Shown here one piece after another: positions 23,655 through 32,126 of a DNA stretch of 64,000 nucleotides. The stretch covers positions 62,001 through 126,000 of the forward strand of contig NZ_CP130427.1 of NCBI RefSeq assembly GCF_030518795.1. The letters are read 5' to 3'. This DNA is from Micromonospora sp. NBRC 110009 (GTDB taxonomy: Bacteria > Actinomycetota > Actinomycetes > Mycobacteriales > Micromonosporaceae). Under the pieces are notes generated by a model. That model did not search any database. It worked only from the letters and a program-made list of their open reading frames with translations, and was not told where the DNA came from. The translations under genes were made by a program, and so were the position numbers. Position 1 is the stretch's first letter; every line of letters begins with the position of its first letter.

Positions 23655-25228
23655 CGGTCGGCCTCCTGTCGCAGCAACGACTCCTCCAGGTCCAGGTCTC
23701 GGTAGGCGCGGACGAGCACCTCCTCCGGGATCTTCCCGGAGTCGCGGGCGGCCCGGAAGACCTCCCGCTCGGCGTCGATCATCTCCTGTCGCAGCCGACC
23801 GTACGCCTGGGAGGGGGTTTCCCGCTCGGTGCCGCCGAGCCGTTCCCAGGCCAGGTTGGTGCGGCTCTGCACCAGCCCGCGCAGCCGCTCGACGACCGCG
23901 GCCGGCGCCCCCTCGGCCAGTTCCTCGAGGCGTTCCCGGGCGGCCCGGCTGGCCTGCTGCTGCACGGCGGCGGCGGAGAGCGCGTCCCGCACCGGGTCGT
24001 CGGGGGGCAGCTTGAGCCGGCGGGCCACCGCGGGCAGCGTGGCGCCCTGCCCGACCAGCGTGACCACGATCACCGCGAAGGCCAGCCAGACGAAGAGCTG
24101 CCGCGGGTACGCGCGGTCGCCGGCCAGTGTGAGCGGCAGGGCGAGCGCGGCGGCCAGGGTGACCACGCCGCGCATCCCGGCCCAGCCGAGGACGATGGGC
24201 ACCTGCACCGGCGGCGCCGGGTCGCGGCGGCGGACCCGGGGGACCAGCCGGGCCAGGTAGGTGGCCGGGAAGAGCCAGACGAACCGGGTCAGGACGACGG
24301 CGAGCAGCACCGCGACGGTGATCCAGACCAGCCGGCCGACCGGCTCGTCGAGGTCGCGGAGCACCTCGCGCAGTTGCAGGCCGACCAGCAGGAAGACCAG
24401 CCCCTCCAGCAGGAACGTGATCAGCCGCCAGAACGCGGCGACCTGCAGCCGGGACGCGGCCGACATCAGCAGCGGCAGCTTGTGCCCGATGCCGAGCCCG
24501 GTGACCACGACGGCGACCACCCCGGAGGCGTGGATCTCCTCGGCGGCGAACACCACCGCGAACGGCACGATCAGCGACAGCGCGTTGTCCAGCACCGCGT
24601 CGCTGATCCGTTTGTGCAGGTGGCCGAAGACCACCACGCCGAGCAGCCCGACGAGGATCCCGCCGCCGGTGGCGACCAGCACCTCGCGTCCCACGTCGAG
24701 GACGCCGACGCCGCTGGCCGTGGTGACGGAGACGATCGCCACCCGCAGCAGCACCAGCGCGGTGGCGTCGTTGACCAGGCTCTCCCCCTCCAGGATGGTC
24801 ACGATCCGCCGGGGCAGGCCCACCCGCCGGGCCACCGCGGTGGCGGCGACCGCGTCCGGCGGGGCCACCACCGCGCCGAGGGCCAGGCAGATCCCGTACG
24901 GCACGCCGGGCAGGAGCAGGTGGACGACGGTGCCCACCACGAACGCGGTGAAGAGCACCAGCCCGACGGCGAGCAGCAGGATCGGCCGCAGGTTGAGCCG
25001 GAACGCCGGCACCGAGGTCTCCAGGGCCGCGACGTAGAGCAGCGGCGGCAGGATGCCGACCAGCACCAGGTTCGGATCCAGCCGCACCTGAGGGAAGAAC
25101 GGCAGGAAGGACAGGGCGAGGCCGAGCACCACCAGCAGGATCGGCGCGAGCAGGCCGAGGCGGCGGGCCAGCGCCGCGCCGAACGTCGCGATCGCGAGGA
25201 TGACCACGACCTCGAGCAGAGGTTCCAT
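23651..25228 (-). CDS. Na+/H+ antiporter, CPA1/NhaP type
   Basis: 525 residues. About twelve membrane helices are followed by a soluble C-terminal tail of roughly 130 residues rich in charged helices (AAAVQQQASRAARERLEEL and YRDLDLEESLLRQEADR). The transport core has GAVVAPPDAVAATAV, SLVNDATALVLLRVA and WAGMRGVVTLAAALALP, typical of bacterial CPA1 exchangers. It would help pH and sodium homeostasis. ATG 25228 is preceded on the minus strand by TAGGCT at 8 nt. It is coupled to the zinc-finger gene. Confidence 0.94.
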   Translation of the reverse strand: MEPLLEVVVILAIATFGAALARRLGLLAPILLVVLGLALSFLPFFPQVRLDPNLVLVGILPPLLYVAALETSVPAFRLNLRPILLLAVGLVLFTAFVVGTVVHLLLPGVPYGICLALGAVVAPPDAVAATAVARRVGLPRRIVTILEGESLVNDATALVLLRVAIVSVTTASGVGVLDVGREVLVATGGGILVGLLGVVVFGHLHKRISDAVLDNALSLIVPFAVVFAAEEIHASGVVAVVVTGLGIGHKLPLLMSAASRLQVAAFWRLITFLLEGLVFLLVGLQLREVLRDLDEPVGRLVWITVAVLLAVVLTRFVWLFPATYLARLVPRVRRRDPAPPVQVPIVLGWAGMRGVVTLAAALALPLTLAGDRAYPRQLFVWLAFAVIVVTLVGQGATLPAVARRLKLPPDDPVRDALSAAAVQQQASRAARERLEELAEGAPAAVVERLRGLVQSRTNLAWERLGGTERETPSQAYGRLRQEMIDAEREVFRAARDSGKIPEEVLVRAYRDLDLEESLLRQEADR

Positions 25229-25265
25229 GGAGTACGAGCCTAGGCGGCCCGCGTTACCGGTGTGA

Positions 25266-26231
25266 TCATGCCGCGGTACGCAACTTCGGCAGCACCTCCG
25301 TGCCGAACGCGTCGATGAAGGCCCGCTGCTCCTGCCCGACGTGGTGCAGGGCGATCTGGTCGAAGCCCAGCGCCAGGTAGTCCTCCAGCCAGCCGACGTG
25401 CCGACCCAGGTCGGCGGAGATGTTGACCACGGAGCTGACCTTCGCCAACGGCACGTCCTGGCTGACCGCGTCGAAGTGGTCGGTGAGTTCCAGGTCCCAG
25501 CAGACCGGCGGGGCGAAGACGTTGCTGCGCCACTGGTCGTGCGCGATCGCCTCGGCCTCGGCCTGCTCGGGCGCCCAGCTGACGTGCACCTGCAGGTGCA
25601 GCGGTCCGCGCCCACCGGCGTCCCGGTAGGCGTCGATCATCCGGCGCAGGTGGTCGACCGGGGCGTTGACGGTGATCAGGCCGTCGGCCCAGTCCGCGCA
25701 CCAGCGGGCGGTCTCGACGCTGACCGCCGCGCCGATCAGGGCGGGCGGCTGCGCGGGGCGGGTCCACAGCCGGGCCCGGTCCACGGTGACGAGGCCGTCG
25801 TGGCTGACCTCCTCGCCGGCCAGCAGCGCCCGGATCACGTCGACGCACTCCCGCAACCGGGCGGCGCGGACGTCCTTGCGGGGCCAGCCGTCGCCGGTGA
25901 TGTGCTCGTTGCTCGCCTCACCGGTGCCGAGCGCGGCCCAGAACCGGCCGGGGTACATGACGGCGAGGGTGCCGATGGCCTGCGCGACGATCGCCGGGTG
26001 GTAGCGCTGGCCGGGCGCGTTGACCACGCCGAATGGCAGGTTGGTGGCCTGGAGCGCGGCGCCCAGCCAGGACCAGGCGAAGCCGGAGTGGCCCTGCCGG
26101 GCGCTCCACGGCGAGAAGTGGTCCGAGCACATGGCGGCGCCGAAGCCGGCCCGTTCGGCGTGGACCACCGCCTCCAGCAACCGGCCCGGATGGATCTGCT
26201 CGTGGGAGGCGTGGAACCCGAACACCGTCAT
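25266..26231 (-). CDS. LLM-class flavin oxidoreductase (TIGR03885-like, non-F420 type)
   Basis: 321 residues with a luciferase-like TIM barrel. FGFHASHEQIHPGRLL at the N-terminus, GEASNEHITGDGWP, and the end LGFDQIALHHVGQEQRAFIDAFGTEVLPKL match the family of probable non-F420 flavinoid oxidoreductases often seen in actinobacteria. The substrate is unknown. ATG 26231 has an AGAGGT site; GTG 26249 is the alternative. It lies downstream of gabD on the same strand, separated by an 87-bp gap that contains a palindromic repeat. Confidence 0.9.
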   Translation of the reverse strand: MTVFGFHASHEQIHPGRLLEAVVHAERAGFGAAMCSDHFSPWSARQGHSGFAWSWLGAALQATNLPFGVVNAPGQRYHPAIVAQAIGTLAVMYPGRFWAALGTGEASNEHITGDGWPRKDVRAARLRECVDVIRALLAGEEVSHDGLVTVDRARLWTRPAQPPALIGAAVSVETARWCADWADGLITVNAPVDHLRRMIDAYRDAGGRGPLHLQVHVSWAPEQAEAEAIAHDQWRSNVFAPPVCWDLELTDHFDAVSQDVPLAKVSSVVNISADLGRHVGWLEDYLALGFDQIALHHVGQEQRAFIDAFGTEVLPKLRTAA

Positions 26232-26262
26232 GGGCGCACCTCTACCCACGCCGGCCGAGATG

Positions 26263-26314
26263 TAAGCAGGGGGCCCCGCTTAACGCCTCCGGTAGAGGAA
26301 GGGGCCCCTGCTAA
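26263..26314. repeat. GGGGCCCC-type dispersed palindromic repeat
   Basis: Two units with the shape GGGGCCCC-N2-TTAACGC are repeated directly around CTCCGGTAGAGGAA, and the ends AGCAGGG and CCCTGCT are complementary. A related copy is at 63079-63127. It sits between gabD and the flavin oxidoreductase gene and could fold as a transcript hairpin. Confidence 0.7.
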
Positions 26315-26318
26315 CGCG

Positions 26319-27731
26319 CTACTCCGCGTGCGCGCCGGCGCCCGCGACGGCCGCGCCCTCGCCGACCCAGACGGTCTTGGTGTTGCAGAACTCCCGCATG
26401 CCCAGGGCGGACAGCTCGCGGCCGTAGCCGGAGTTCTTCACGCCGCCGAACGGCAGCTGCGGGTAGGACGTGGTCATGCCGTTGATGAAGACGTTGCCGG
26501 CGTCCAGGTCGGCGGCGAAGCGCTCCTGCTCGGCCGGGTCGGTGGTCCAGGCGTTGGAGCCGAGGCCGAAGTGGGTGCCGTTGGCGATCTCGATGGCCTC
26601 CTCGTAGGAGGACGCCCGGTAGAGGCCGGCGACCGGTCCGAAGACCTCCTCGGACCACATCCGCATCTCCGGCCGCAGGTCGGTGACCACGGTCGGCGGG
26701 TAGTACCAGCCGTCGCCGGCGGGCAGTTCACCGCCACAGAGGATCGTCGCGCCGTTGTCCACCGCGTCCTGCACCTGCTCGTGCACCTCGGCGCGGCCCC
26801 GCTCGGTGGCCAACGGGCCGACATCGGTGGCCCCCTCCATCGGGTCGCCGACGGTCAGGGCGGCCATCCGGGCGGCGAACTTCTCGGCGAAGGCGTCGAA
26901 GACGTCGGTGTGGACGATGAACCGCTTGGCCGCGATGCAGGACTGCCCGTTGTTCTGGCAGCGGGCGGTGGTGGCCACCTCGGCGGCCTTGTCCAGGTCC
27001 GCCGAGGGCATCACCACGAACGGGTCGCTGCCGCCGAGTTCCAGCACGGTCTTCTTCAGCTCCCGGCCGGCGCTCTGCGCGATCGAGCGGCCGGCGCCCT
27101 CGCTGCCGGTGAGGGTGGCGGCGCGCACCCGGGGGTCGCTCAGGATCCGGTCGACCGCGTCGGAGCCGACCAGCAGGGTGGTGAACGCGCCCTCGGGGAA
27201 ACCGGCGCGGCGGAACAGGTCCTCCAGGTAGAGCGCGGTCTGCGGCACATTGGAGGCGTGCTTGAGCAGGCCGGTGTTGCCGGCCATCAGGGCCGGCGCG
27301 GCGAAGCGCATCACCTGCCAGAGCGGGAAGTTCCACGGCATCACCGCGAGCACCACGCCGAGCGGCTGGTAGCGGACGAACGCCCGCCGCGCCTTGACGG
27401 CGCCGGCGTCGGCGGGCTCGTCGGCGAGCATCCGCTCGGCGTTGGCGGCGTAGAAGCGGCACGCGGTGGCGCACTTGGTCACCTCGGCCTGGGCCGCCGC
27501 GTACGTCTTGCCCATCTCGGTGGTCATCAGCCGGGCGGTCTCGTCGCGCTCGGCGTCCAGCAGGTCGGCGGCGACGTTGAGCCACTGCCCGCGCTGGGCG
27601 ATCGTGGTGTCGTGCAACTGCCGGAACGCCAGGTCGGCCCGCTCGATGGCGGCGTCGACCTGCTCGTCCGACATCGGGTCGTACGTCTTGAGCACCTGTC
27701 CGGTGGCGGGATTGGTGGTGGCGATGGGCAT
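26319..27731 (-). CDS. gabD: NAD(P)-dependent succinate-semialdehyde dehydrogenase
   Basis: A 470-residue aldehyde dehydrogenase. MPWNFPLWQVMRFAAPALMAGNT and the LTGSEGAGRSIA cofactor loop are followed by the general base Glu231 (LELGGSDPF) and the nucleophile Cys265 (NNGQSCIAAKR). The C-terminus has SYPQLPFGGVKNSGYGREL. These blocks match the GabD1 group, which oxidises succinate semialdehyde to succinate at the end of the GABA shunt. ATG 27731 has an AGGAG site. It is 12 bp after a small membrane protein gene, so the two are likely cotranscribed. Confidence 0.93.
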   Translation of the reverse strand: MPIATTNPATGQVLKTYDPMSDEQVDAAIERADLAFRQLHDTTIAQRGQWLNVAADLLDAERDETARLMTTEMGKTYAAAQAEVTKCATACRFYAANAERMLADEPADAGAVKARRAFVRYQPLGVVLAVMPWNFPLWQVMRFAAPALMAGNTGLLKHASNVPQTALYLEDLFRRAGFPEGAFTTLLVGSDAVDRILSDPRVRAATLTGSEGAGRSIAQSAGRELKKTVLELGGSDPFVVMPSADLDKAAEVATTARCQNNGQSCIAAKRFIVHTDVFDAFAEKFAARMAALTVGDPMEGATDVGPLATERGRAEVHEQVQDAVDNGATILCGGELPAGDGWYYPPTVVTDLRPEMRMWSEEVFGPVAGLYRASSYEEAIEIANGTHFGLGSNAWTTDPAEQERFAADLDAGNVFINGMTTSYPQLPFGGVKNSGYGRELSALGMREFCNTKTVWVGEGAAVAGAGAHAE

Positions 27732-27743
27732 CTCGTACTCCTG

Positions 27744-27998
27744 TCACTCGAACAGTGAGTGCCGTACGCCCGGCTCCTCCTGGTGGCGGGCGGCGCGGCG
27801 GCGCTGGATGACGACCAGGTCGACCACGGCCACCACGGCGAGGACCGCGCACACGACGCCCAGCCAGGCGATCCCGGCCCAGAAGGCCAGCACCGCGAAG
27901 ACGGTCATGGTGACCAGACCGAAGATGGCGAGCGTGAGCCGCAGGTTCAGCGCGCTGTAGGCGGCGTTGACCCGGCGGCGGGGCTGTGATCGGGTCAT
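27744..27998 (-). CDS. DUF6343-like small membrane protein
   Basis: 84 residues: a basic head with AYSALNLRLTLAIFGLV, then two hydrophobic helices (LAIFGLVTMTVFAVLAFWAGIA and WLGVVCAVLAVVAVVDLVVI) and a basic tail. The NLRL-x4-FG pattern is that of a small actinobacterial family of unknown function. The start is uncertain because GGAGG lies only 1 nt from ATG 27998. It is the first gene of a presumed transcript with gabD. Confidence 0.75.
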   Translation of the reverse strand: MTRSQPRRRVNAAYSALNLRLTLAIFGLVTMTVFAVLAFWAGIAWLGVVCAVLAVVAVVDLVVIQRRRAARHQEEPGVRHSLFE

Positions 27999-28174
27999 TC
28001 CTCCGGGCTACCCCGGCACGGGCGGGGCTAACCGGTCCCCGCCGGGGAGCGCGGCGCGGGCCGGTGATCCCGGACACGGAGCGGGTACTCGGGGGATGCG
28101 GCCGGGCGGGGGTTGCGTTAGACCGGTCTGCCGTGGCCGGTGCGGATCCCGGCGGCGGCGGAGAGGACTGAGGC

Positions 28175-28780
28175 ATGACCACGACGCACGCGGTACCCGT
28201 GACCGTCGCCGTCTCGCGGCGCGCCGACCCGGCGCGGACCGACGAGATGGTGGCGTGGATCCGGGCCGGTACGGCGTTGGCCGAGAGCTTTCCCGGCTTC
28301 CTGGGCGCCGGGTTCGTCCGCAGCGCGCCGGGGTCGCCCGAGTGGCACGTGATGTACCGCTTCGCCGACCAGGCGAGGCTGCGCGACTGGGAGGAGTCGC
28401 CGCAGCGGCACTGGTGGCTGACCTCGGCGCAGGGCATCGTCGAGCACACCCGGATCGAGCGTCGCACCGGCATCGAGGGCTGGTTCGACCCGCCGGTGGA
28501 CCACCTGGTCGAGCATTTCGCCGCCGGCGAGGCGGAGCCGGCCGGGCCGGCGAACCCGCCGCGCTGGAAGCAGGCGGTGACGATCTGGCTGGCCTTCTTC
28601 CCGCTGAGCCTCACCGCGACGCTGCTCACCGCCCGGTACGTCGCCGGCGTGCCGCTGGCGGTGCGGACGCTGCTCATGACGCTCTGCCTGACCCCGCTGA
28701 TGACCTACCTGGTGCTGCCCCGGATCACCCGGGCCCTGCACTGGTGGCTGCACGGCCAGCCCGCCCCCTGGCGGCGCTAG
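28175..28780 (+). CDS. Antibiotic-biosynthesis-monooxygenase-domain membrane protein
   Basis: 201 residues. The N-terminal half is a ferredoxin-like ABM domain (VTVAVSRRADPARTDEMVAWIRAGTALAESFPGFLGAGFVRS, then WHVMYRFADQARLRDWEESPQR). The C-terminal half has two membrane helices (VTIWLAFFPLSLTATLLTARYVAG and LLMTLCLTPLMTYLVLPRI). This fusion is common in bacteria, but its substrate is unknown. ATG 28175 has GGAGAGGAC upstream. The 176-bp gap before it (27999-28174) contains the palindrome AGACCGGTCT but no gene. Confidence 0.88.
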   Translation: MTTTHAVPVTVAVSRRADPARTDEMVAWIRAGTALAESFPGFLGAGFVRSAPGSPEWHVMYRFADQARLRDWEESPQRHWWLTSAQGIVEHTRIERRTGIEGWFDPPVDHLVEHFAAGEAEPAGPANPPRWKQAVTIWLAFFPLSLTATLLTARYVAGVPLAVRTLLMTLCLTPLMTYLVLPRITRALHWWLHGQPAPWRR

Positions 28781-28787
28781 GCGGCGG

Positions 28788-29525
28788 TCAGGGACGGCGC
28801 TGCTGGGGCAGGTTCCCCGGGCCGCCGCGGTAGAGGGCGTGGGCCCGGTCGGCGAGGTCTCTGGTCGCCGACGAGTTGGCCCAGGTGCCGAGGATGATCG
28901 CCGCGCCCGGGACCACCTTGGCGACGACCCGCTTGGCCGCGCGCACCCCGGCCATCTGGGCGAGGCGTACGCCGAGCTGGAGCATCACCCGGCCGAGGGG
29001 GCGGGAGCCGGCCATGCCGAAGAGCGCGCCGGCGCGTTCCCGCCCGGCGGCCACCCCGAGGGCGAGCCGGGCGCTCTCGGCGACCTTGTGCACCCGCTGC
29101 AGGACCAGCAGGTCGGTGGCCCGGTCGGGGTGGACCGGGTCGACGCCGTACGCGGCGGCCACGTGCAGCACCAGCCGGGCCTGGGTCCAGGCCAGCACGC
29201 CCACGTCGAGCACCGCGCCGGGCAGCCCGGCCGCGCCGGAGACCGCGCCGGAGAGCCGGGCGTGGTTGACGAACTTGCGGACCGCCTGGTCGGCCAGCTC
29301 CTCGGCGGGTACGTCGGGCCGCTGCGCCCGCTCCCGGGCGGCCCACTGCGCTGCCTCCGGTCCGAGCCGGCGCACCGCCTCCAGCGCCAGGTGCTCCGGC
29401 GCGTACTGCGGGTCGTCCCGCATCCGGTCCCAGAGGGTGGCCGGGGGCGCCTCGGGCGCGCCCACCGGCGCGGCCGGCTTCGAAGGGACGGTGTTCTCGC
29501 CGTCGACGGGGGCGGAGTCGGTCAC
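28788..29525 (-). CDS. EcsC-family protein
   Basis: 245 residues. After a disordered acidic/Pro head come a helical region and the EcsC-like core LSGAVSGAAGLPGAVLDVGVLAWTQARLVLHVAAAYG, then RVMLQLGVRLAQMAGVRAAKRVVAKVVPGAAIILGTWAN. EcsC was named for a Bacillus gene next to an ABC exporter; its molecular function is unknown. Amphipathic hydrophobic segments suggest membrane association. The GTG start at 29525 lies 37 bp after a 48-codon gene, so the two probably form one transcript. Confidence 0.82.
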   Translation of the reverse strand: MTDSAPVDGENTVPSKPAAPVGAPEAPPATLWDRMRDDPQYAPEHLALEAVRRLGPEAAQWAARERAQRPDVPAEELADQAVRKFVNHARLSGAVSGAAGLPGAVLDVGVLAWTQARLVLHVAAAYGVDPVHPDRATDLLVLQRVHKVAESARLALGVAAGRERAGALFGMAGSRPLGRVMLQLGVRLAQMAGVRAAKRVVAKVVPGAAIILGTWANSSATRDLADRAHALYRGGPGNLPQQRRP

Positions 29526-29562
29526 GAGGGGCTCCCGGGGCTCGTACTGCGGGGCGGGGCGG

Positions 29563-29709
29563 TCAGCGCCGGCGGCTGGCCAGCCGGGCGGCGAGCTGCC
29601 GGAGCCTGCGCTGGTTCTCCGGCTTGGCCAGTTCCTGCCGGCCGCGTGCCACGAGCTGCTGACCGCGCGGCGACCGCAGGAAGGCGCTGATCCGTTGCAT
29701 CAGTGACAT
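29563..29709 (-). CDS. Small basic protein (48 aa) upstream of ecsC
   Basis: The ATG at 29709 has a strong AGGAGG site 6 nt upstream. It gives a 48-residue, highly basic helical protein: MSLMQRISAFLRSPRGQQLV, then ARGRQELAKPENQRRLRQLA and ARLASRRR. No family name is known to me. The basic charge suggests nucleic-acid or membrane-surface binding. Its position before the EcsC gene suggests cotranscription. Confidence 0.65.
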   Translation of the reverse strand: MSLMQRISAFLRSPRGQQLVARGRQELAKPENQRRLRQLAARLASRRR

Positions 29710-29819
29710 GTCGTCCTCCTGTCCGCGGTCCCCGTTCATGTGTACCCGGGACCGGCAAACCGCTGGTACCCGGGCCGGCCACCGGGCAACCGCCCACAGT
29801 GGCCGACCGGGCACCGCGG

Positions 29820-30689
29820 TCAGCTCAGGATCGCGTCGACGACCTCGGTGGCCCGCCACTCGTGCTGGGCGTACGCCCAGGGCAGCGCGGAGACCTGGAC
29901 GGCCTGGGCGGCGTCGGTGAGCGCCATGTCCTGCCAGCCGGGAATCTGCACCAGGACGTTGAGGAAGGCCTTGGTGGCGTAATCCGGGTCCATCAGCTCG
30001 CCGACCGTGCCCCAGCCGCTGCTCGGGCGCTGCTGGAACAGCCCGACCGAGTCGTGGTCCCAGCCGATGGCCTGGTGCGGGTAGTTCTCCGACTCGGGCA
30101 GCACGCCGCTGGCGTAGTTGTAGAGGTTGCTCTCCTGCATCGCGGTGGCCACCGCGATGACCAGGGCGCGGCGCGGCACGCCCATCTCCCGGCCGGCCTT
30201 GACGATGGCCTTGGCGTTGTCCATCTGGTCCTTGTCCAGCCCGGCCACCGGGGCGATCACGCGGGGCTTGGGCTTGGCCTTCGGCTTCGGCTTTGGCTTG
30301 CTGGTCGCGGTCGGGGTGGCGCTGGGGGTGGCGGAGGGGGTGACCGGGGCGGGGGTCTGGCGCTCCATGCTCCGGGACGCGGCGTCGACCGCCGACCGCT
30401 GGGCGAGCTCCTGCGCGGGCGCGGGGCCCGGCGAGCCGCCGATCGGGCCGGTCACCTGGCTGAAGCCGACCAGGCCGAGGCAGCAGACCGCGCCGGTGGC
30501 GACCGCCAGCTTGGTCCGGCCGGGCCGGGCCGCGAGCGGGTTAGCGAGGCCGCCGAGGCGGGTACGCAGGGAAGGTCGGGAGGCGGGCTCCACGGAGTCG
30601 GTTGGCCGGACGGTGGAGGGGGTATCGTCCGAACGGTCAGCCGAACCGCCGAGGCCGTACTGGTCGTCGAGGGTGCCGTCGTCACGCAT
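29820..30689 (-). CDS. Membrane-anchored lysozyme/transglycosylase-like protein
   Basis: 289 residues. A cytosolic Ser/Pro-rich head (1-58) and one membrane helix (about 60-77, LAVATGAVCCLGLVGF) are followed by a low-complexity linker of TPSAT repeats and KPKPKPKAK. The extracytoplasmic domain has AIVKAGREMGVPRRALVIAVATAMQESNLYNY and GLFQQRPSSGWGT. The QES and glycine-rich GLFQQRP pattern resembles phage-tail-lysozyme and Slt-like domains, with Glu in MQESN as the likely acid. A leaderless promoter TAGCCT lies 6 nt upstream and a perfect palindrome overlaps its -35 region. Confidence 0.82.
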   Translation of the reverse strand: MRDDGTLDDQYGLGGSADRSDDTPSTVRPTDSVEPASRPSLRTRLGGLANPLAARPGRTKLAVATGAVCCLGLVGFSQVTGPIGGSPGPAPAQELAQRSAVDAASRSMERQTPAPVTPSATPSATPTATSKPKPKPKAKPKPRVIAPVAGLDKDQMDNAKAIVKAGREMGVPRRALVIAVATAMQESNLYNYASGVLPESENYPHQAIGWDHDSVGLFQQRPSSGWGTVGELMDPDYATKAFLNVLVQIPGWQDMALTDAAQAVQVSALPWAYAQHEWRATEVVDAILS

Positions 30690-30695
30690 TCGACG

Positions 30696-30733
30696 AGGCT
30701 AGGCAGGGCAAACCCTGATCACCCAGGGTGATC
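30696..30733 (-). promoter_or_regulatory. Promoter and palindromic operator of the lysozyme-like gene
   Basis: On the minus strand TAGCCT (30701-30696) ends 6 nt before the ATG at 30689. GATCACCC-A-GGGTGATC (30717-30733) is a perfect palindrome covering the expected -35 region, as for a repressor. Confidence 0.5.
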
Positions 30734-30928
30734 GAGTGGCCCTCGTCACAGTCTGCCCACTCCAAACCGGACGCGGCCCCGCAGCCTGCCCCGACCGCCA
30801 CCGAACCTCGCGAAACGGTCGAACCTCCGGTCCACCCCGGAGCGCGCCGCCCGGGGCAGGAACCTCGCAGCCGTTCCCACCGCCACCCGTGATCGACTAA
30901 CTCATACGTTCGGTGGATAGCGACCTCG

Positions 30929-30944
30929 ACGCTCGGCCGAGCGT
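30929..30944. promoter_or_regulatory. 16-bp perfect palindrome
   Basis: ACGCTCGGCCGAGCGT reads the same on both strands. It lies about 180 bp before the PAC2 gene in a gene-free stretch. It could be a protein-binding site. Confidence 0.35.
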
Positions 30945-31122
30945 ATCGGCAAGATCAACGTATTCGCCCCGATCCGTACCCCGACTTTTCCGGATCGTGA
31001 TCATCCGCCGTCCCACGGGCCGGGCCGTAACGGAATGGACCAGGATGGCCGGTACGTTGGCCGAACGGGGGTGCCGTGCGCACACGGCCCACCGCACCCG
31101 CGTATCCAGGAGGTCCGAACCG

Positions 31123-32043
31123 GTGCTCGACCCACACGAGCTGTACGAACTCACCGACGATCTGCCCGAACTCGGTCAGCCCGTGCTGATCCAGGCGCTC
31201 ACCGGCTTCGTCGACGCCGGCAGCGCCACCCGGCTGGCCCGGGAGCAACTGCTCAGCTCCCTGGACGCGCGGACGATCGCCCGGTTCGACATCGACCAGG
31301 TCTTCGACTACCGCTCCCGGCGGCCGGTGATGACCTTCGTCGAGGACCACTGGGCCGACTACGACGCCCCCGCCCTGGAACTGCACCTGCTGCACGACGA
31401 CGACGAGACCCCGTTCCTGCTGCTCACCGGCCCGGAGCCGGACCTCCAGTGGGAACGCTTCGTGGCCGCGGTCGCCGGGCTCGCCGCCCGGCTCGACGTC
31501 CGGCTCACCGTGGGGCTCAACTCGATCCCGATGGCGGTGCCGCACACCCGGCCCAGCGGGGTCACCGCGCACGCCACCCGGCCGGAGCTGATCTCCGGCC
31601 ACGAGCCCTGGCTGCAGCGGGTCCAGGTCCCCGCCAGCGTCGGCCACCTGCTCGAATACCGCCTCGGCCAGCAGGGCCGCGACGCCGTCGGCTTCGCCGC
31701 GCACGTCCCGCACTACGTCGCCCAGACCGAGTACCCGGCCGCCGCCGAGGCACTGCTCACCGCGGTGTCCCGCAGCACCGGCCTGCTGCTCCCCCACGAC
31801 GACCTGCGCTCCGCCGCCGAGGTGGTCCGGGTGGAGATCGACCGCCAGGTCGCCCAGACCGAGGAGGCGGCCACCCTGGTCCAGGCCCTGGAGGAGCAGT
31901 ACGACGCGTTCGCCCGCGGCCGCGGCGCGAAGAACCTGCTGGCCGCCGAGACCGGCCCGCTGCCCACCGCCGACGAGCTCGGTGCCGAGCTGGAACGCTT
32001 CCTCGCCGAACAGACCCGGCCCGGAGACACCCCCGAGCGCTGA
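31123..32043 (+). CDS. PAC2-family protein (proteasome-assembly-chaperone-like)
   Basis: 306 residues. LGQPVLIQALTGFVDAGSATRLAREQLL at the N-terminus, FDIDQVFDYRSRRPVMTFVEDHW, LLLTGPEPDLQWERFVAAV and NSIPMAVPHTRPSGVTAHA match the PAC2 family found next to proteasome-related genes in many actinobacteria. The C-terminal part (about 230-306) is a helical extension usual in actinobacterial members. Its biochemical role is not proven. GTG 31123 follows CCAGGAGG; upstream starts lie in noncoding-looking DNA. The gene stands 83 bp before xthA on the same strand. Confidence 0.9.
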   Translation: MLDPHELYELTDDLPELGQPVLIQALTGFVDAGSATRLAREQLLSSLDARTIARFDIDQVFDYRSRRPVMTFVEDHWADYDAPALELHLLHDDDETPFLLLTGPEPDLQWERFVAAVAGLAARLDVRLTVGLNSIPMAVPHTRPSGVTAHATRPELISGHEPWLQRVQVPASVGHLLEYRLGQQGRDAVGFAAHVPHYVAQTEYPAAAEALLTAVSRSTGLLLPHDDLRSAAEVVRVEIDRQVAQTEEAATLVQALEEQYDAFARGRGAKNLLAAETGPLPTADELGAELERFLAEQTRPGDTPER

Positions 32044-32126
32044 GCCCTCGCCGAGCAGACCCGGCCGGCGCGACACCCGGCCGGGCTGACCCGGCGTGGC
32101 GGGCCGGGATGCGGCAGGCTGGAGAC

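Larger units (their letters stand above)
30690..31122. other. 433-bp intergenic region between divergent genes
   Basis: It contains the lysozyme-gene promoter with its operator-like palindrome (30696-30733), a 16-bp perfect palindrome (30929-30944) and, near the PAC2 start, repeated GGCC/GTAC-rich sequence and an AGGAGG ribosome site. No supported coding frame is seen. Confidence 0.6.

Noticed and set aside
30240..30360. Tandem repeat in the lysozyme-like gene as a mobile or regulatory repeat
   Set aside because: It codes for a Pro/Lys and Thr/Pro linker, a common low-complexity spacer of cell-surface proteins.
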